This document shows, piece after piece, positions 33,244 through 46,047 of a DNA stretch of 64,000 nucleotides (positions are counted from its first letter, which is position 1; each line of letters starts with the position of its first letter). The notes under the pieces were generated by a model. It ran no database searches. It was given only the letters and a program-made list of their open reading frames with translations, and was not told where the DNA came from. Location: positions 7,440,001 to 7,504,000 of the forward strand of contig AP026539.1 of the NCBI GenBank assembly GCA_026075535.2, in the 5' to 3' direction. The translations under genes and the position numbers were made by a program. The stretch is from Tricholoma matsutake. Taxonomy: Eukaryota > Basidiomycota > Agaricomycetes > Agaricales > Tricholomataceae.

Positions 33244-34696
33244 ATGTCGATCAGTAAGTGTGCTGAATGTCCTTTCTCTCATATCTTCACTCTCTTCAAC
33301 TCGATGTTACAGATTTCAGCCTGTTTGGAGGGGCAGAGTCCTTCTCTGATCGCAAGCGATCACCCCGACGAACATTCCTTCCTCATGGCGACACGGATAG
33401 TGAATCATACCCAGGTCCTCCACAGGTCCCTACAGATTTTCTTTGGTTAATGACAGAAGAGCCCCACAGAACACGTAGAATGGCGATCCTGAAGACACAT
33501 CCTGAGGTACGTGTTCTTGTTCTCCTTCGCCCAGCATCAATTCTTTGTATTGAGTTGAGTTGTCCTCCCTTGCAGGTGACAAAGCTCATGGGTTGTGAAC
33601 CTCTTACCAAATACGTGGTTCTCTTGGTCGTTTCGGTCCAGTTGGCCGTTGCCATTGCCTTGCGCCATACCAAACCTCTTTCACCACTCTTTTTACTTTC
33701 CGCTTATTTCATCGGAGGGACGGCAAATCACAATCTTTTCCTCGCAATCCATGAGATTACTCATAACCTAGCGTTCAAGAGTTTGACTCCAAATAAACTG
33801 CTGGCAATATTTGCGAATCTTCCCATTGGAATACCTTATTCTGCTGCCTTCAAAGTAACGACCAACACTCTAGCTTTCCCCTCCTTCCAAGAACACTCAA
33901 TTCGCTTCATTCAGGGATACCATATAGAACATCATAAATTTCTTGGACAGGATGGAATAGATACCGACCTCCCATCACGCCTCGAGCTTCTCTGCCTCAA
34001 CAATGTGTTCGGCAAAGTCTTCTTTGCGTAAATTCTCTCACATTGTCACGTCGGATTTCCCAACATACTGATTATTTGGCGCAGCACTTTTCAGATTCTT
34101 TTCTACGCTCTCCGCCCCACATTCATCCGTAGCCAACGTTTGACGCGTTGGCACTTCCTCAACATCATTGCCCAAGCAATCTTTGACTATATTCTCCTTT
34201 CGTTTTTTGGCCCCAAGCCACTGATATACCTCATCGCCAGTAGTTTCTTCGCTGGTAGTCTACACCCTTGTGCTGGTCACTTTATTGCTGAACATTATCT
34301 GTGGGATGGTCTAGAGCAAGAAACATTCAGCTATTATGGATGGTTGAACGTCTTGGCGTACAACGTGCGTCTCTTAACTTCCCAGGACTAGCCTTTCAGA
34401 TCAAGTGCTAACAAACGTGCACTTGCCAGGTTGGTTACCACAACGAACACCATGATTTCCCTTCAATCCCTTGGACGCGGCTTCCTGCACTCAAGGCGTT
34501 AGCACCAGAGTTCTATGATACCATTCCTTCGCATCCCTCGTGGCCGATGGTTATTATCAATTTCATTCGAGACACCGAGGTAGGAATATTCGCGAGGGCG
34601 AAACGGCTTAGCAAAGAAAAAAAGAATGAAGCAAAGACCAACGCCTTGGTAAAGAAGGGGTTGCTGGACGATTCGGACTCTGACAAAAGCGATTAA
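33244..34696 (+). CDS. DES1: Sphingolipid (dihydroceramide) delta-4 desaturase
   Basis: ER membrane di-iron enzyme that puts the delta-4 double bond into dihydroceramide. Exon 1 is MSI plus one base (ATG at 33244), spliced after ATCA|GTAAGT to ATTTCAGCC. The family N-terminus DFLWLMTEEPHRTRR follows, then LLVVSVQLAVAIAL (membrane), and three His boxes: HEITHN (about 33750), HIEHHKF (about 33923) and, after introns, HNEHHDFPSIPW (about 34440). The C-terminus has VIINFIRDTEVGIFARAKR and ends DDSDSDKSD at 34696. All catalytic histidines are present. It is divergent from the SREBP gene. Confidence 0.93.
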
Positions 34697-34918
34697 CTTG
34701 ACACGAATCGTTGTGAAGAAGGGGCTTCCATTCCTTCCTACGGACTTTTCGACGTAATGTCAGGACTCTTGTTTACTACTCAGTACATTCCAAAGTAATT
34801 ACGATTGAGTCCTGCGATGAATTGGACTTAGTAACTCCGGACCGAAGTCCCGACTGTTATGTAAAGTCTTGCGCAAGTATTGAAAGCATCGATATTCCAT
34901 TCTTGTTTGGCGTCTTCA

Positions 34919-36445
34919 ATGATGGTGACACAGAACGCAGACAAGTCCAACTTGAAGACGGTCGTTGTCCTTGGGGCTGGTGAGATGAGAAGACTGCGTT
35001 CATCGTTATCCTTCAGGCTGAAAACATTGTCGGATTAGGCGTGATTGGTCTTACAACTGCCCTGAAGATCCAAGAGCAGGGAAGCTACCAAGTCACGATC
35101 ATCGCTGAAGTTCTTCCCAGTGATGCTAAGACTATAAAATACACCAGTCATTGGGCGGTGCGTTCCTTTAAACCATAGTACTTTTGACTCGCAGATCTTG
35201 ATATGGTATATATGTATTCTTTACTAGGGCGCACACCACGTCTTTAATCTCAGGAATGACGAAAAACAATACAGTTCGCTCCTAGATTACATCTGCCGCT
35301 GGACGGTGACTTATTCACATAAACAACAGAGTTAGAACGGGATACTTTCGACGTCCTGTGGGAGCTTTCTAAATCTGACAGCAGTGCAGAAGGATGCTTC
35401 CTTCGTATCACTCAGACAGATTATTATTGTGCCGACGGCGTGAGACCGCCATTGGAAACTATGCCAGATGTATTTTTTTGCTTCGATTTCCGCCCTCGAG
35501 ACCATTTAACATCCATCTAGTACAAAGAATTGCCGAAAGACGAACTTCCTGCAGGTGTCGCGCAAGGTGTAACCTTCAGCACTGTGTCAATGGACACCCC
35601 TAGATATCTCAACTACCTGATGTCCCTTTTCATTGGGAGTGGCGGCACTGTCATTAGAGGTGCCGTCCAACATATTGATCAGGTACTAGAAGGTGGGCCA
35701 CATATCTTCTCTTCTGGAAAGTATCCTACCTCCACGGACGCTGTCATTGTGTGCACTGGAATCGGAACACGATTCCTGGGTGGAGTTGAAGATCGGGACG
35801 TCCACCCTGTTCGTGGACAGACCGTTTTGGTCAGAGCACCCTGGATCAGGTTCGGCAGAACGACAATATTTGAAAACGGGGAAATCGCGTATATTATTCC
35901 AAGGAGAAGTGGCGACGTTCGTCGGTGTTTCCCACGTATTGCAGATATTGAAGGCTCATATCGATCACTAACCTACAGGTCGTTCTTGGCGGAACGAGAA
36001 CCAAAGACGATTGGTAGGTAGCTGATGTAGGTACGAGAAAAGGTTTTCAGCTAATGGAAGCTTATATAGGTATCCTGTATCTCGCCCTGAGACTACTCGT
36101 AGGATATTGGAACGAACATTCTCAATGTGCCCTGAGCTGGCACCGCCAGAAGTCCGCGCTCAGCGAGAGCCAACCGTTGAAGACATAGTTATCATAGAAG
36201 AAGGCTGCGGACTCAGACCAGGGAGAACAGGAGGCATTCGATTAGAGGTCGAGTGGTCTGAGGCTGGAAAAGGCGGGAAAAAAGTGCCCATTGTGTTTAA
36301 CTACGGGCGAGTTTGCTTGCTGCCTACTTAATGACCACTCACATTCTGTCACAGACATTCAGGTTATGGGTATCAGACATCTTGGGGATCGGCAGTTGTC
36401 GCCCTTACACTCCTCGAAGATGCTTTGGCTTCCTTGCCGAAATAG
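34919..36445 (+). CDS. D-amino-acid oxidase, copy 1
   Basis: FAD enzyme that oxidises D-amino acids to keto acids, ammonia and hydrogen peroxide. The start MMVTQNADKSNLKTVVVLGAG is split by an intron right after LGA(G) and resumes VIGLTTALKIQEQG, the dinucleotide-binding GxGxxG. Then YTSHWAGAHHV, TVSMDTPRYLNYL, AVIVCTGIGTRFLGGVED, RGQTVLVRAPW, YIIPRRSGDV, EEGCGLRPGRTGGIRLE and HSGYGYQTSWGSA, the last three being C-terminal family signatures. It ends DALASLPK without an evident SKL-type peroxisomal signal. Many short introns; no break seen. Copy 2 lies 340 bp downstream, same strand. Confidence 0.9.
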
Positions 36446-36785
36446 GGGATATGCTGTCTACAATATGTATTTTTACGGATGTCATGCACTATATTTCTGG
36501 AGATGCCGTACAATGGATATGCCGACTAGAGACGAAAGTATGTTTGTGGCCGGTAACCCTCACTGGCAGGCAGGTGCTGGCTGGTGATACTTGTAAAAGC
36601 TCAATCGCATTCAAGTTACAAAGGGAATCCTGAGTTTATTGCCGAGTTTGGTTGCCACATGCAAGTACGGCCGTGGCGGCATGATAACGATGTAGAGATT
36701 GATGCCATCTGCTGGCCAAGGGAAAAAGACAGCTGGTCAACGTTTCAACAGTCATAATCACGTCGGGATCGACAGAAAAAAGCAA

Positions 36786-38290
36786 ATGACAAGTTCCGTC
36801 AAACAACTCAAGGAAGTTATCGTCCTTGGGGCTGGTAAGAGCTCGCCCTCCACAAATAAGATCAGTATGTATCTGAATGTTTTCGCGTTTCAGGCGTCAT
36901 CGGTCTTACAACCGCTATAAAGATTCAAGAGAGGGGTGGTTATCATGTTCATGTCATTTCTGAGGTCCTTCCCAGTGATCCCAAGTCGATCAAATATACC
37001 AGTCACTGGGCTGTGAGCAGTTTCAAGTAGATGTATGTCAAGCAGAGTTAAACAACATTCCACAGGGTGCACACCATGTTAGCCTCGCTGGAGATGATGT
37101 GAAGCAACAAAGCGAGTGCTCATAAGCGGGGAAGTATGATTGGAACCACTTACACTTTTTCAGAGATTGACAGGGAGACATTTGATATCATGTGGAAACT
37201 ATCCGCCCCTGGTTGTGCTGCAGAGGGATCCTTCCTCCGAATACAACAAGAAGAGTACTATGGCGAAGAGAAGGCCCAACCTGACCCTTTGGAGTTTATG
37301 CCTGACGTGTGTCCCATTCTCAGGCTGTTTGATCATACCACACTAAGCATGACATCCCAAGTTCAAAGTGCTACCGCAAGACTCACTCGTTCACCCAAAG
37401 GCCGTGCACGGGATTTCTTTCCGAACTATCACCATCGATGTCCCAGCTTATCTGAACTATCTGCTGTCTCGCCTCTTAACTGCCGGTGCCTCCGTCACGC
37501 GGGGAACAGTTCAGCATATCGATCAGCTGGTGGAAGGTGGCGCATATCCTTTCACCGGTACCGGGGCTGGCCCTACACCACCAGACGCGATTATAGTCTG
37601 TGTAGGACTCGGGGCGCGTACGCTGGGAGGGGTGGAAGACAAGGAAGTGTTCTCGATGCGTGGACAAACGGTGCTCCTTCGTGCACCGTGGGTCCGATTT
37701 GGAAGAACGATCAGTACTAAAGAAGGACTATGGACGTATACGATCCCAAGGAGACGCGGAGACGTATGTGCAGTTGATGACTATCTTGTCAAAGTCTGGA
37801 TCTGAAACGAGCTCTAGGTCATTGTCGGTGGTACCAAAGCAATTAATGATTGGTGTGTAGCTGTACATGGGTGGAATTTACATCAAAGGAAGAAAATTGT
37901 CCTCCCAGGTATCCACACCCCCGACCTGAAACTACCCGCGATATCCTAAGGCGTGCTCTTGAATTGGTTCCTGAACTCGCTCCTCCAGGAAGTCGTTCCG
38001 AACATGAACCTACAGTAGATGATCTTCTTCCTCTCGTGGTTGAGGAGGGTTGTGGTCTAAGGCCAGCAAGAAATGGTGGTATCAGATTAGAAATGGAGTG
38101 GGCGAAAGCGGCAAGGGACAGCGGAAGGATTCCTGTCGTGCACAACTATGGGTGGGCGGTCTCGTGTTCTGTACATATGATTGCTGACCGTCTTCATCTT
38201 TGTGGCAGACATGGCGGCTACGGATATATTTCGTCCTGGGGATCAGCCTCAGTAGCCTTGAAACTCCTTGAAGGGGCCTTGGCAGAATAA
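36786..38290 (+). CDS. D-amino-acid oxidase, copy 2
   Basis: Tandem paralogue of copy 1. It starts MTSSVKQLKEVIVLGAG with an intron at the same place, then VIGLTTAIKIQERG, VLPSDPKSIKYTSHWAG, ITIDVPAYLNYLLSR, AIIVCVGLGARTLGGVED, RGQTVLLRAPWVRFGR, YTIPRRRGDV, EEGCGLRPARNGGIRLE and HGGYGYISSWGSA. It ends LLEGALAE with no SKL-type signal. The catalytic-site landmarks of the family (Arg in GGIRLE, Tyr-rich loop) are kept. Sequence divergence from copy 1 is considerable, so the duplication is not recent and substrate ranges may differ. Confidence 0.9.
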
Positions 38291-38421
38291 GTACGCTGGC
38301 CAAACTTTTGGAAATATCCACGTTCTCGTTTGGCCTGAACTGAGAAAAAGTCAAAAATCAAAATGGTATCCTGAGCTGTGTTCAAATGCATAATCAATTT
38401 CATAACATGACTCTACGAGGG

Positions 38422-39323
38422 TTACATCGTTTGAGGGGTTATCAGGGGGGGATTAGACGATATGCCAAACCACCACTTCTGGGGTGAGAATACGTCTCCT
38501 TGTTGTTTGAAATCTGCTCGTCCCACGAACGGCTGCTTAGCCAGAAGAAGAGGTAACCAATATCGATCGTCGTCCCACATTTGGTCGTAGGGAATCTCGG
38601 GTATGTCAGTATCGCATCCAGACGCTGCTCCTCCGATTGAAAACCATTGAGGGCGCATTTCTTCGGTCCTATGAGAGTGATGCGGCTGAGTTGCAAAGCA
38701 AAAAAAAACATAGTAATTTAATTACTCTGTAATATCGCCGATGTACTCGTCGGCGCGATAGATTTCAATTTGGAATGCCGCATCTGCTCCTTCATTCATA
38801 AAAAGTAGACTACCCGCGTGCTGCAAAGGAGCTCTGATTCCAGCTTCCTCCTGAAGGCTATTTGAGTGATTGGAACATAAACATTCGAAGAGCTTTCCAC
38901 ACCTCGAGTTCGCGAAGAGCTGCTTGCAAATGACTCTCCCCATCTTCTACTTTGCCACCTAAGACATGCATCTAAGGAAATGGCGTCGATACTCAAAGAG
39001 GACGCGGACTTACCGAAACCGTTATACCTGAGTAGGAACCTAGGGGTAAGGGTTGACAGTCAAAATCAAAGAGGCAGTTGTCTTGCACATATATTTTCCA
39101 AATCCACGTTTCTTGTACCCAAGTAGGATCTCCATTAACCTGAATATAACTGGCAAGCTTTTGGAGGAAAGGTGGGCCTGACCTTTCCGTTCTGGACAAT
39201 GAAAGCATTTGTGTAATATTTTCGTTTGGTGAAGGGCATCCATTTCGCGTCGTGTCCACCACTAGTGAAAAACTGCAACTCGCCCTCTATCCCAGGAGGC
39301 AAGGTCAAGGTTGATACTGACAT
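38422..39323 (-). CDS. MTH1/NUDT1-like Nudix hydrolase
   Basis: Likely 8-oxo-dGTP (and 2-OH-dATP) diphosphatase that cleans the nucleotide pool. After YYTNAFIVQNGK an intron leads to EILLGYKKRGFGK. Further small exons give YNGFGG and the Nudix box GGKVEDGESHLQ then RELEEEAGI (38845-38990), matching G-x5-E-x7-R-E-U-x-E-E-x-G-U exactly once introns are removed. The end has SDEMRPQWFS, IPYDQMWDDDRYWLPLLL (MTH1 has very similar ESDEMRP..W and DDSYWFPLLL) and a tail ending LITPQTM. At least four introns cut this small gene. The start is either 39323 or the Met at 39239, closer to the usual length. Confidence 0.88.
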
Positions 39324-39920
39324 TTTCCAGTGTGTACATAATTAGTTGTACTAGGTTACTTATAGGGTGTTTATTTGTATAGGTATATACTTAATTGCAA
39401 TTGTTTGCAGGATGGCTCAAATCAGGAAATACTTATTCAATTTAAGTAATCAGCTTCAGAATTTAAAAATATTTTTGTTTTTTGATGTGATATTTCGTGT
39501 TTCCTGCCACCTGAGGGTCCCAAGTTCCAACAGTTCAATTGTAATCGACAGTTCAATTGCAATCGACCGTTGACAGTATATTCGACAACAATCTCAATGG
39601 GTTGTAGTTCGGTGGGAGAGAGGGTGGGGTCTATTCAATAGGCCACGCTTGTCGTTTTCCATTCTCCATCTGACTCTGAAGTCGTTGTCTGAAACTTCCT
39701 GTAAGGCCTAGGAGGCACCAATTGACTAGCACCCTGATCACGTATCTATCTCCCAACTTGCCAAGGACGGAGCCAGTTATTCTGAAGCATTTTTGTTGCT
39801 TTACTGTCGACCATGTCGCACAGTCGAAGCTGTTCAACAAAGTTGGTTACGTCAGCTGCCTAATTCTCCTCTGCAACCACCATAAACTTCGAGTCTGCTT
39901 TCTTTGGTGGACTAGAGCTA

Positions 39921-42900
39921 ATGACTCCTAGTCTCCTCAAAAGGATTGCTTCCAGGTCACCGCCTCGCAATAGAGCTTCAAAACGACATGCAACTTCGTC
40001 GCCAGAGGAGGGGGAGCTTGACGATGTTCCTGCACCATCCGGTGGTCCCATAATATCTCTGCCAGCGTCTTTGCCTCCCAAACCAGTAACTAGCAAATCG
40101 AAAATTCCGTTCCCTTTCAAGAAGAGGGTTGATTCTACCAGGAATGCTGCAAGCAGGTCGTCAGCAGATTCCAGAGAGTCGAGAAACAGCATTCAACCGC
40201 CTTTGATATATGAAAGGTTTAAAGATGATGAGAGGCGAATTCGTGAGAGTGATCCTAGACGTGGAAAGGATAACCGTAAACCCCCGTTAACTGACCACTG
40301 GGAACCAAGCTACAACAGAACAGATACCAGACATCATGTGCCTCGCAGAGACCACAGAGACCGCGACCGAGGCAGGACGCCACCATCCTATTCTTCTTCT
40401 CGTTCCCCAACGTCACCCTTATCACCAAACCATCGAGAAAAGCATAGGTTACCTGCACCCAGGTCACCTGAACTGAGTTTCAGTCCTCCACGACGAGATT
40501 ATGTTGATAGGGTCCGGGAACGTGACAGAGACCGGGCACTGGCATGGGATAGAGATAGAGACCGAGACTGGCGGTACCGTGAAGATGATGATGACCGACA
40601 TTGGGTGCGGGAACCTATTGCAGACAACCACGACCGTTATTACCGCCCTGAACACACCGCAACAAAGGAACATCGCCGGACAGGAGGGGATGAACGTGAA
40701 ATGATCCGTAGAGATGAGACAGATGGAAGAGTTCATAGACGAGATGATCGAGCGCACGACCACGACCGAGATTCCGACCGTGGTCGTCGACTAGGCCCTT
40801 ACCGCATCTCCTCACCAGTTCCTTCTACTCACTCTGGTCCTGTCTCTCCTCCGCCACCTCATCCGCCTCCATGCACAACTCCTCCACATCCACCTTCTCA
40901 AATATCCCAAACACCACCTCCGCCGTCATTCTCTCCACCCCCGCCCCCGCCGCCTGATCCTCGCCTGAAAGACCAGACTTTACCTATGGCTCATGCCTTT
41001 GTTAGCATCGCGTTAAAACGTCCCGGAGCACCGAAAGATGTGCATTCTCCTGCCTCGATGACTCTTCCAGCTGCCAAAGTGGAAGTCAATGGTGCAGTAA
41101 AAGACAAGGAGCAGAATGAAGCAGAGAGTACAAAACAGAGACCGGTCAGGAAGCGTGAACCAGTCAGACGGACGAGAAAGGAAGAAATGGAAGCCTATGG
41201 ACGTAGCTTTGTGGGTTGCGGGTTGCAAACTGACTATGAGGTTACGACCAAACTTGGAGAGGGAACTTTTGGGTGGGTACCTTATTTTCCTTGTCGATTG
41301 CGTGTGCTGAATGATTCCTGATTTCTAGAGAGGTCCACAAGGCTATCCACAAGACTTCTGGCACGGCTGTCGCGCTGAAACGCATCCTGATGCATAATGA
41401 AAAAGAAGGGATGCCTGTAACTGCTCTCCGAGAAATTAAGATCCTCAAGGCGTTGAAACACCCATGCATCATTCAGATTCTGGACATGTTTGTGGTACGG
41501 AGTAAGTATACGGTCTTGGGCTGTGGTCTACATGACGTTCTTACGGAATGGGGTAGGTAGCTCGAAGGACCCCCTTTCAGTGTACATGGTCTTCCCGTAC
41601 ATGGATCACGATCTCGCAGGCCTTTTGGAGAACGAGCGAGTCAAGCTACAGCCCAGCCATATCAAACTTTACATGAGACAACTTCTGGAAGGAACGGCAT
41701 ACATGCATCGAGTAAGTTGTGATCTCTGACAGGATCGTCCCGATTTTACAACCTCCATCAACAGAATCATATCCTTCATCGTGATATGAAGGCTGCGAAC
41801 CTGCTTATCTCCAACTCTGGCTCCCTAAGGATAGCCGACTTTGGTCTTGCACGCGCCTTCGATCCCACCATCACTCGCGGAGGCAGTGATTCTCGAGCAA
41901 AGGAGAGGAAGTACACGAACTGTGTGGTCACCCGTTGGTATCGTCCTCCGGAGTTGCTTCTGGGCGCAAGACAATATGGTGGAGAAATAGATTTGTGGGG
42001 TATTGGGTTTGTCATGTTTCCTGTCGCCGTTTTACACACCTAAGTTGCAACTGCTATCTACAGCTGTGTGCTTGGCGAAATGTTCACACGTCGCCCGATT
42101 CTTCCTGGGAATTCAGACCTTGACCAGGTTGAGAAGATCTGGCAACTGTGCGGCACACCCAACCAGCACACCTGGCCTAATTTCGACGCATTACCTGGCT
42201 GCGAAGGCGTCAAACGGTTCAACACACATTCCAGGAAGGTGAAGCAGACGTATGAAAGGTTGGTTAAATCATGTTCCTGCTCGCTGCAGCAGGAGGGCTA
42301 ATCAGTTCGGGTGGTGTGCAATTCTGCGCGATCTTAGTGTTGGACCAGAGACCTGCGACTTGCTCGATAAATTACTGACCTGCAATCCGAGAGAACGTAT
42401 TTCCGCTGCCCAAGCCCTCGATCATGACTACTTCTGGACCGACCCATTACCTGCTGATCCGAAGACGCAAGTACCTCTTTGTAACATGTTCCAATCGTCT
42501 AATCAAATGTTGCTGCTTAGGTTGCCATCATACGAGGCCTCTCACGAATTTGACAAGCGTGCTCATCGCAATCAGCAGCCGCCTCCTGGACCAATTGGAC
42601 CAGTGCCACACCCAATGGACCCCCATAGACCTCCGCTTGTTCGTGCCCCTCCTCCCCCAGGATTTCATGGTCATGGCCGAGGCCCACCTCCACCTCCTCC
42701 CTTTGGGTGGTCTACGCATGGTGTACCTCCGCCCATCTATAACCCCCACCCTCCTTTTCCCCAAGACGGTCGCGCCCCACCACCCCCACCACGACAACGT
42801 TATGATCACAATCGTCCCGGAGGAGCCCCTGGACCTCGAGGGGACCGATGGGAGCCTCGAGGTTCTCGACCACCACACCTTCCACCTCGCCCTCCTGTTC

Positions 42901-43022
42901 CGCAGGGCATAGGAAGTACTGTTCTTCCTCCCATTCCTCCCCCTCGTGGATTCCAGCCCTCAAGACGTCCAGATCCGCCAGGTGGCAAGTCTCGAGGTAC
43001 TGGGGAACTCAATTATGGATAG
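39921..43022 (+). CDS. BUR1: BUR1/CDK9-like cyclin-dependent kinase with RS/RD-rich N-terminus
   Basis: Nuclear kinase predicted to phosphorylate RNA polymerase II C-terminal domain and Spt5 during elongation. Residues 1-420 or so are disordered, with repeated Arg-Asp/Arg-Ser ([19 protein letters not shown]) and a Pro-rich stretch. The kinase domain begins [13 protein letters not shown] (about 41230), then [20 protein letters not shown] (PSTAIRE-like helix), [41 protein letters not shown] and [13 protein letters not shown]. The end [16 protein letters not shown] is typical of CDK9/Bur1. The tail is Pro/Gly-rich ([12 protein letters not shown]). Introns of 50-60 bp. CTK1/CDK12 is the alternative, because RS-rich N-termini occur in CDK12. 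Confidence 0.85.
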
Positions 43023-43270
43023 ACTTTGTTTTCGTATTGTATCCTTACTCCCATTTTATGTGGATACACGACGTTTAGTAAGTTCTAGTGATAATTCAGG
43101 GTCAATTGACTGTCGGGTACATGGAGTTATTGGATATGGCAAAGCATTAAAATTCAGAGCATAAGGGTGAAGCACTGTACGAGTCAACAGAGATCAACAA
43201 CGCGTGAGACGACGTTCACAGCTTGCAACCCGGTCTTTGATTTGTATTCTATGTATTAGTACTGTAAAAC

Positions 43271-46047
43271 ATGGAAGACGATGATTTGCGCATTCACCGC
43301 GCCGCCTCAAGTCATGATCATCATTCTCACCTTGCCCTGAAACAAGCTGGTCGAAAATCCACCTCCTTGATTTCTCGCGATCGATCGATCGATTCTTCCG
43401 TCACTTCACCACACACCACTGCAGCAAGAAAGGTTACCCCCATTTCGCAGAGCCATGGTTCTCAGTCTGCCCTTCCCTCAAAACGCATACGACCACACGT
43501 ATCGAGCGCTCAGAACACCTCTATGGGGCCTCCTATCGCCACCACGAATAATACGCGCTGGACCAACGAATTACTTCCATTCTCCCGGAGAGTGTCAGAA
43601 GAGCTACATTCTAGCCAGACGTCGCAAAACCCAGGTAGTCAGGCAAGTTCCCTGATCCTTTCTGAAGTTCCAGCGCTAAGATGACAGTCAGCAGGGTATC
43701 GAACGAAAATTTCCCAGGCACTCCCTTCCATTGCCTTCTGCATCAATAGGCCATCGTGCAAGAACGTATGGTTAGTCGCGTAGTGGAGTACCATCAATAT
43801 CTTTGCTGATGCTCTGCCTTACAGTTCGTAAGACCGCCGCTTCAAACAATTTAACCTCAGAAACAGCCTCCGTCAGGAGGCAATCCGTGATAACTGCGGC
43901 AGCCCCTGAGATATTCGCTGTCAAGTCAGCTAATGCATTGGTTCCCTTGTGGCATCTTGCGGATGATGAGTACCAAGCGAGCACCCGAACCCACAATCGC
44001 ACATTTGATAATGCGCCTGCTGGATTTGACTTCATCAAACGGGTGACGATCTCATCAGCTCGCCATCAAGGCACCTCACGAAATGTTTCACATCGTGCGA
44101 GGAGCTCTAATCATCCAGCCGCATTTTTAGGTCCAGGTATGCAGCTCAGAGCCATCGGCAGACAAGATGATACCCGTATGGACGAAGGTATTCCGCAACC
44201 CCGTCCCATAAACGATCTTCCTCCGTACGTTGTACGAGTATTTCACATGTTCTTATGGTTGACGCGCAATTAGTCGCATACAGATGGGCGTCAAAGCCGC
44301 TCGTAAGAGAGAATGGCCGCCAAGACCAGACTCAGATTCTGAATCAGAGTTGAGTGAACAGTCTGCGGTCAACTCTTCGTCTCAGTCATCAGAGTCATCA
44401 GACGATGACCAACGACCCGAGTCCGATGCCGAGAAGCCAGGAACAGAGGAGGAAGAGGAAGAGGAAGAGGAAGAGGAAAATAACAACAATGGCAACGATG
44501 TGGTGGAGAAATCTCGCCGATCTTTCAGTCCACCTGAGATTGAATTCCTGGAATCTGCCCCAAGAGCAGTAAAAACGTTAGCGCCATCTCCTCCGCAGGT
44601 CTTTCGGTCGACACAAGGTCGTGTAGAACCATCAACCGAACCTTCTGAAGAACTGATAGCAGCTGTTGAGACCTTGACGCTATCATCTGTACACATGCAG
44701 AAAGTGAAACGGCTACCGTTTCTCCTCCGCAACTTACGAAGAGGGTTCATATCGCGGTGCCGTTCGCTAAATATACCGACCCAGCCAACCCCGGAAGAGA
44801 TTTCGGTCACTGTTCGTTATGAGTATTCTTCTGCCGCAGGGGAGCATGCTTTCGAGACGCGAATGGAACAATGGATCTGTCCATGTTGCGAGCTGTACGG
44901 TACCTTTCAAACCAGGGAGATGCTTACAAGTCATCTGAATTGGGACCACGACGAAGTACTTTCTCAGTGGAATGAGGTAGACGATGATACAGTAGTAAGT
45001 GCTTTCTTTCTCTTTGCAGTGATTCTGATTTCTGTTGATCCGCAGAGGAAGTGGTTTCTCAGGCTGGTGATTCCGGAACCGCAAGCCGAGGACAAACAGT
45101 ACGGTCCATCAGATTTCCTCCACTGCTTAGTTTAACATTTGATAATGTCTATAGTAATAAACCTCGTGTGGTCTCACCAAGACGCACCACTACGCCGCCT
45201 CCGGATGGCCGACGTTCGGTCGAGCCATCATTGAGCCCCTTCCCATACGTGACGCTATCTCCACCAACCGCTGGGCCATCTTTGACGAGGACTGCATCGA
45301 CGGTGGCTTCTCCAGTTCCTCAGAAGCTCAAATTTCAAGTATCGTCTGCGACTGCGACCCGTCCACAACCTTCTCCACTACCGTCATCTGCACGCGGACG
45401 CTCGACGACGGCAATGTCTGCCGCAACTTCGTCCACACAAAAAACGCCACGTCCTGCACGTTACCCCACCCCACCCCCCTCGTCGGATCCTCTAGGCCCA
45501 GCAGCCCAGCCCCCCTACCTACCAGCCAAATCTGAATATGGCGGCCCTGATGTGTCTTATTCTTGTCGACCCAATGGTGTATCTTTGTATGATCTTTTAA
45601 ATACCCTTCCACTCGAGCCGTTCGGAGTACTTGCCTGGGATGTTTTGGACAGAGAGGATGAGATTTACGACAGTGACAACGTAAAGGATGAGTATAAAGT
45701 GATGCATGCTCTTTGGGCTAGGTGGATTGTCCTGAACCGGTATGGACATGTCCACCAGCCATTGAAGATGCATTCTGAATTCCAATCAGGAACACATTCA
45801 TTGCGAACTACTACAAGGGTACGATAGCATTTGTCGACGCGTACTGGAAGATGATCCATCGGGCTGCTGGTTGGGACGCCTTACGGTTTTGGTTATTGGT
45901 AAGGTATTTCCATTGTTTTGAATTGTAAACATTCCTGATAATGTGAGAAAGTTGCTTTTATCTGAACGTTTTATTACTGCCCATGAAGTTGCAAACATTT
46001 TGAGACACTATGAGGGTCTAACTGGCATGGAGCTTTGGTATGATTAG
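43271..46047 (+). CDS. SUZ12-like VEFS-box protein (PRC2 subunit candidate)
   Basis: A long disordered N-terminus (including a run of 13 Glu near 44450) leads to a C2H2 zinc finger CPCCELYGTFQTREMLTSHL followed by NWDHDE (about 44880-44950), then Pro/Ser-rich linker. The C-terminus reads VLAWDVLDREDEIYDSDNVK, EYKVMHALWARWIVLNR; after a 50-bp intron (GTATGG..AATCAG, 45740-45789) it continues NTFIANYYKGTIAFVDAYW; and after another intron LLLSERFITAHEVANILRHY to the stop at 46047. This zinc-finger then VEFS-box order is that of SUZ12/VRN2/EMF2/FIS2. PRC2 places H3K27 methylation. The match is by pattern only. Early exon borders (43640-44290) are uncertain. Confidence 0.72.
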
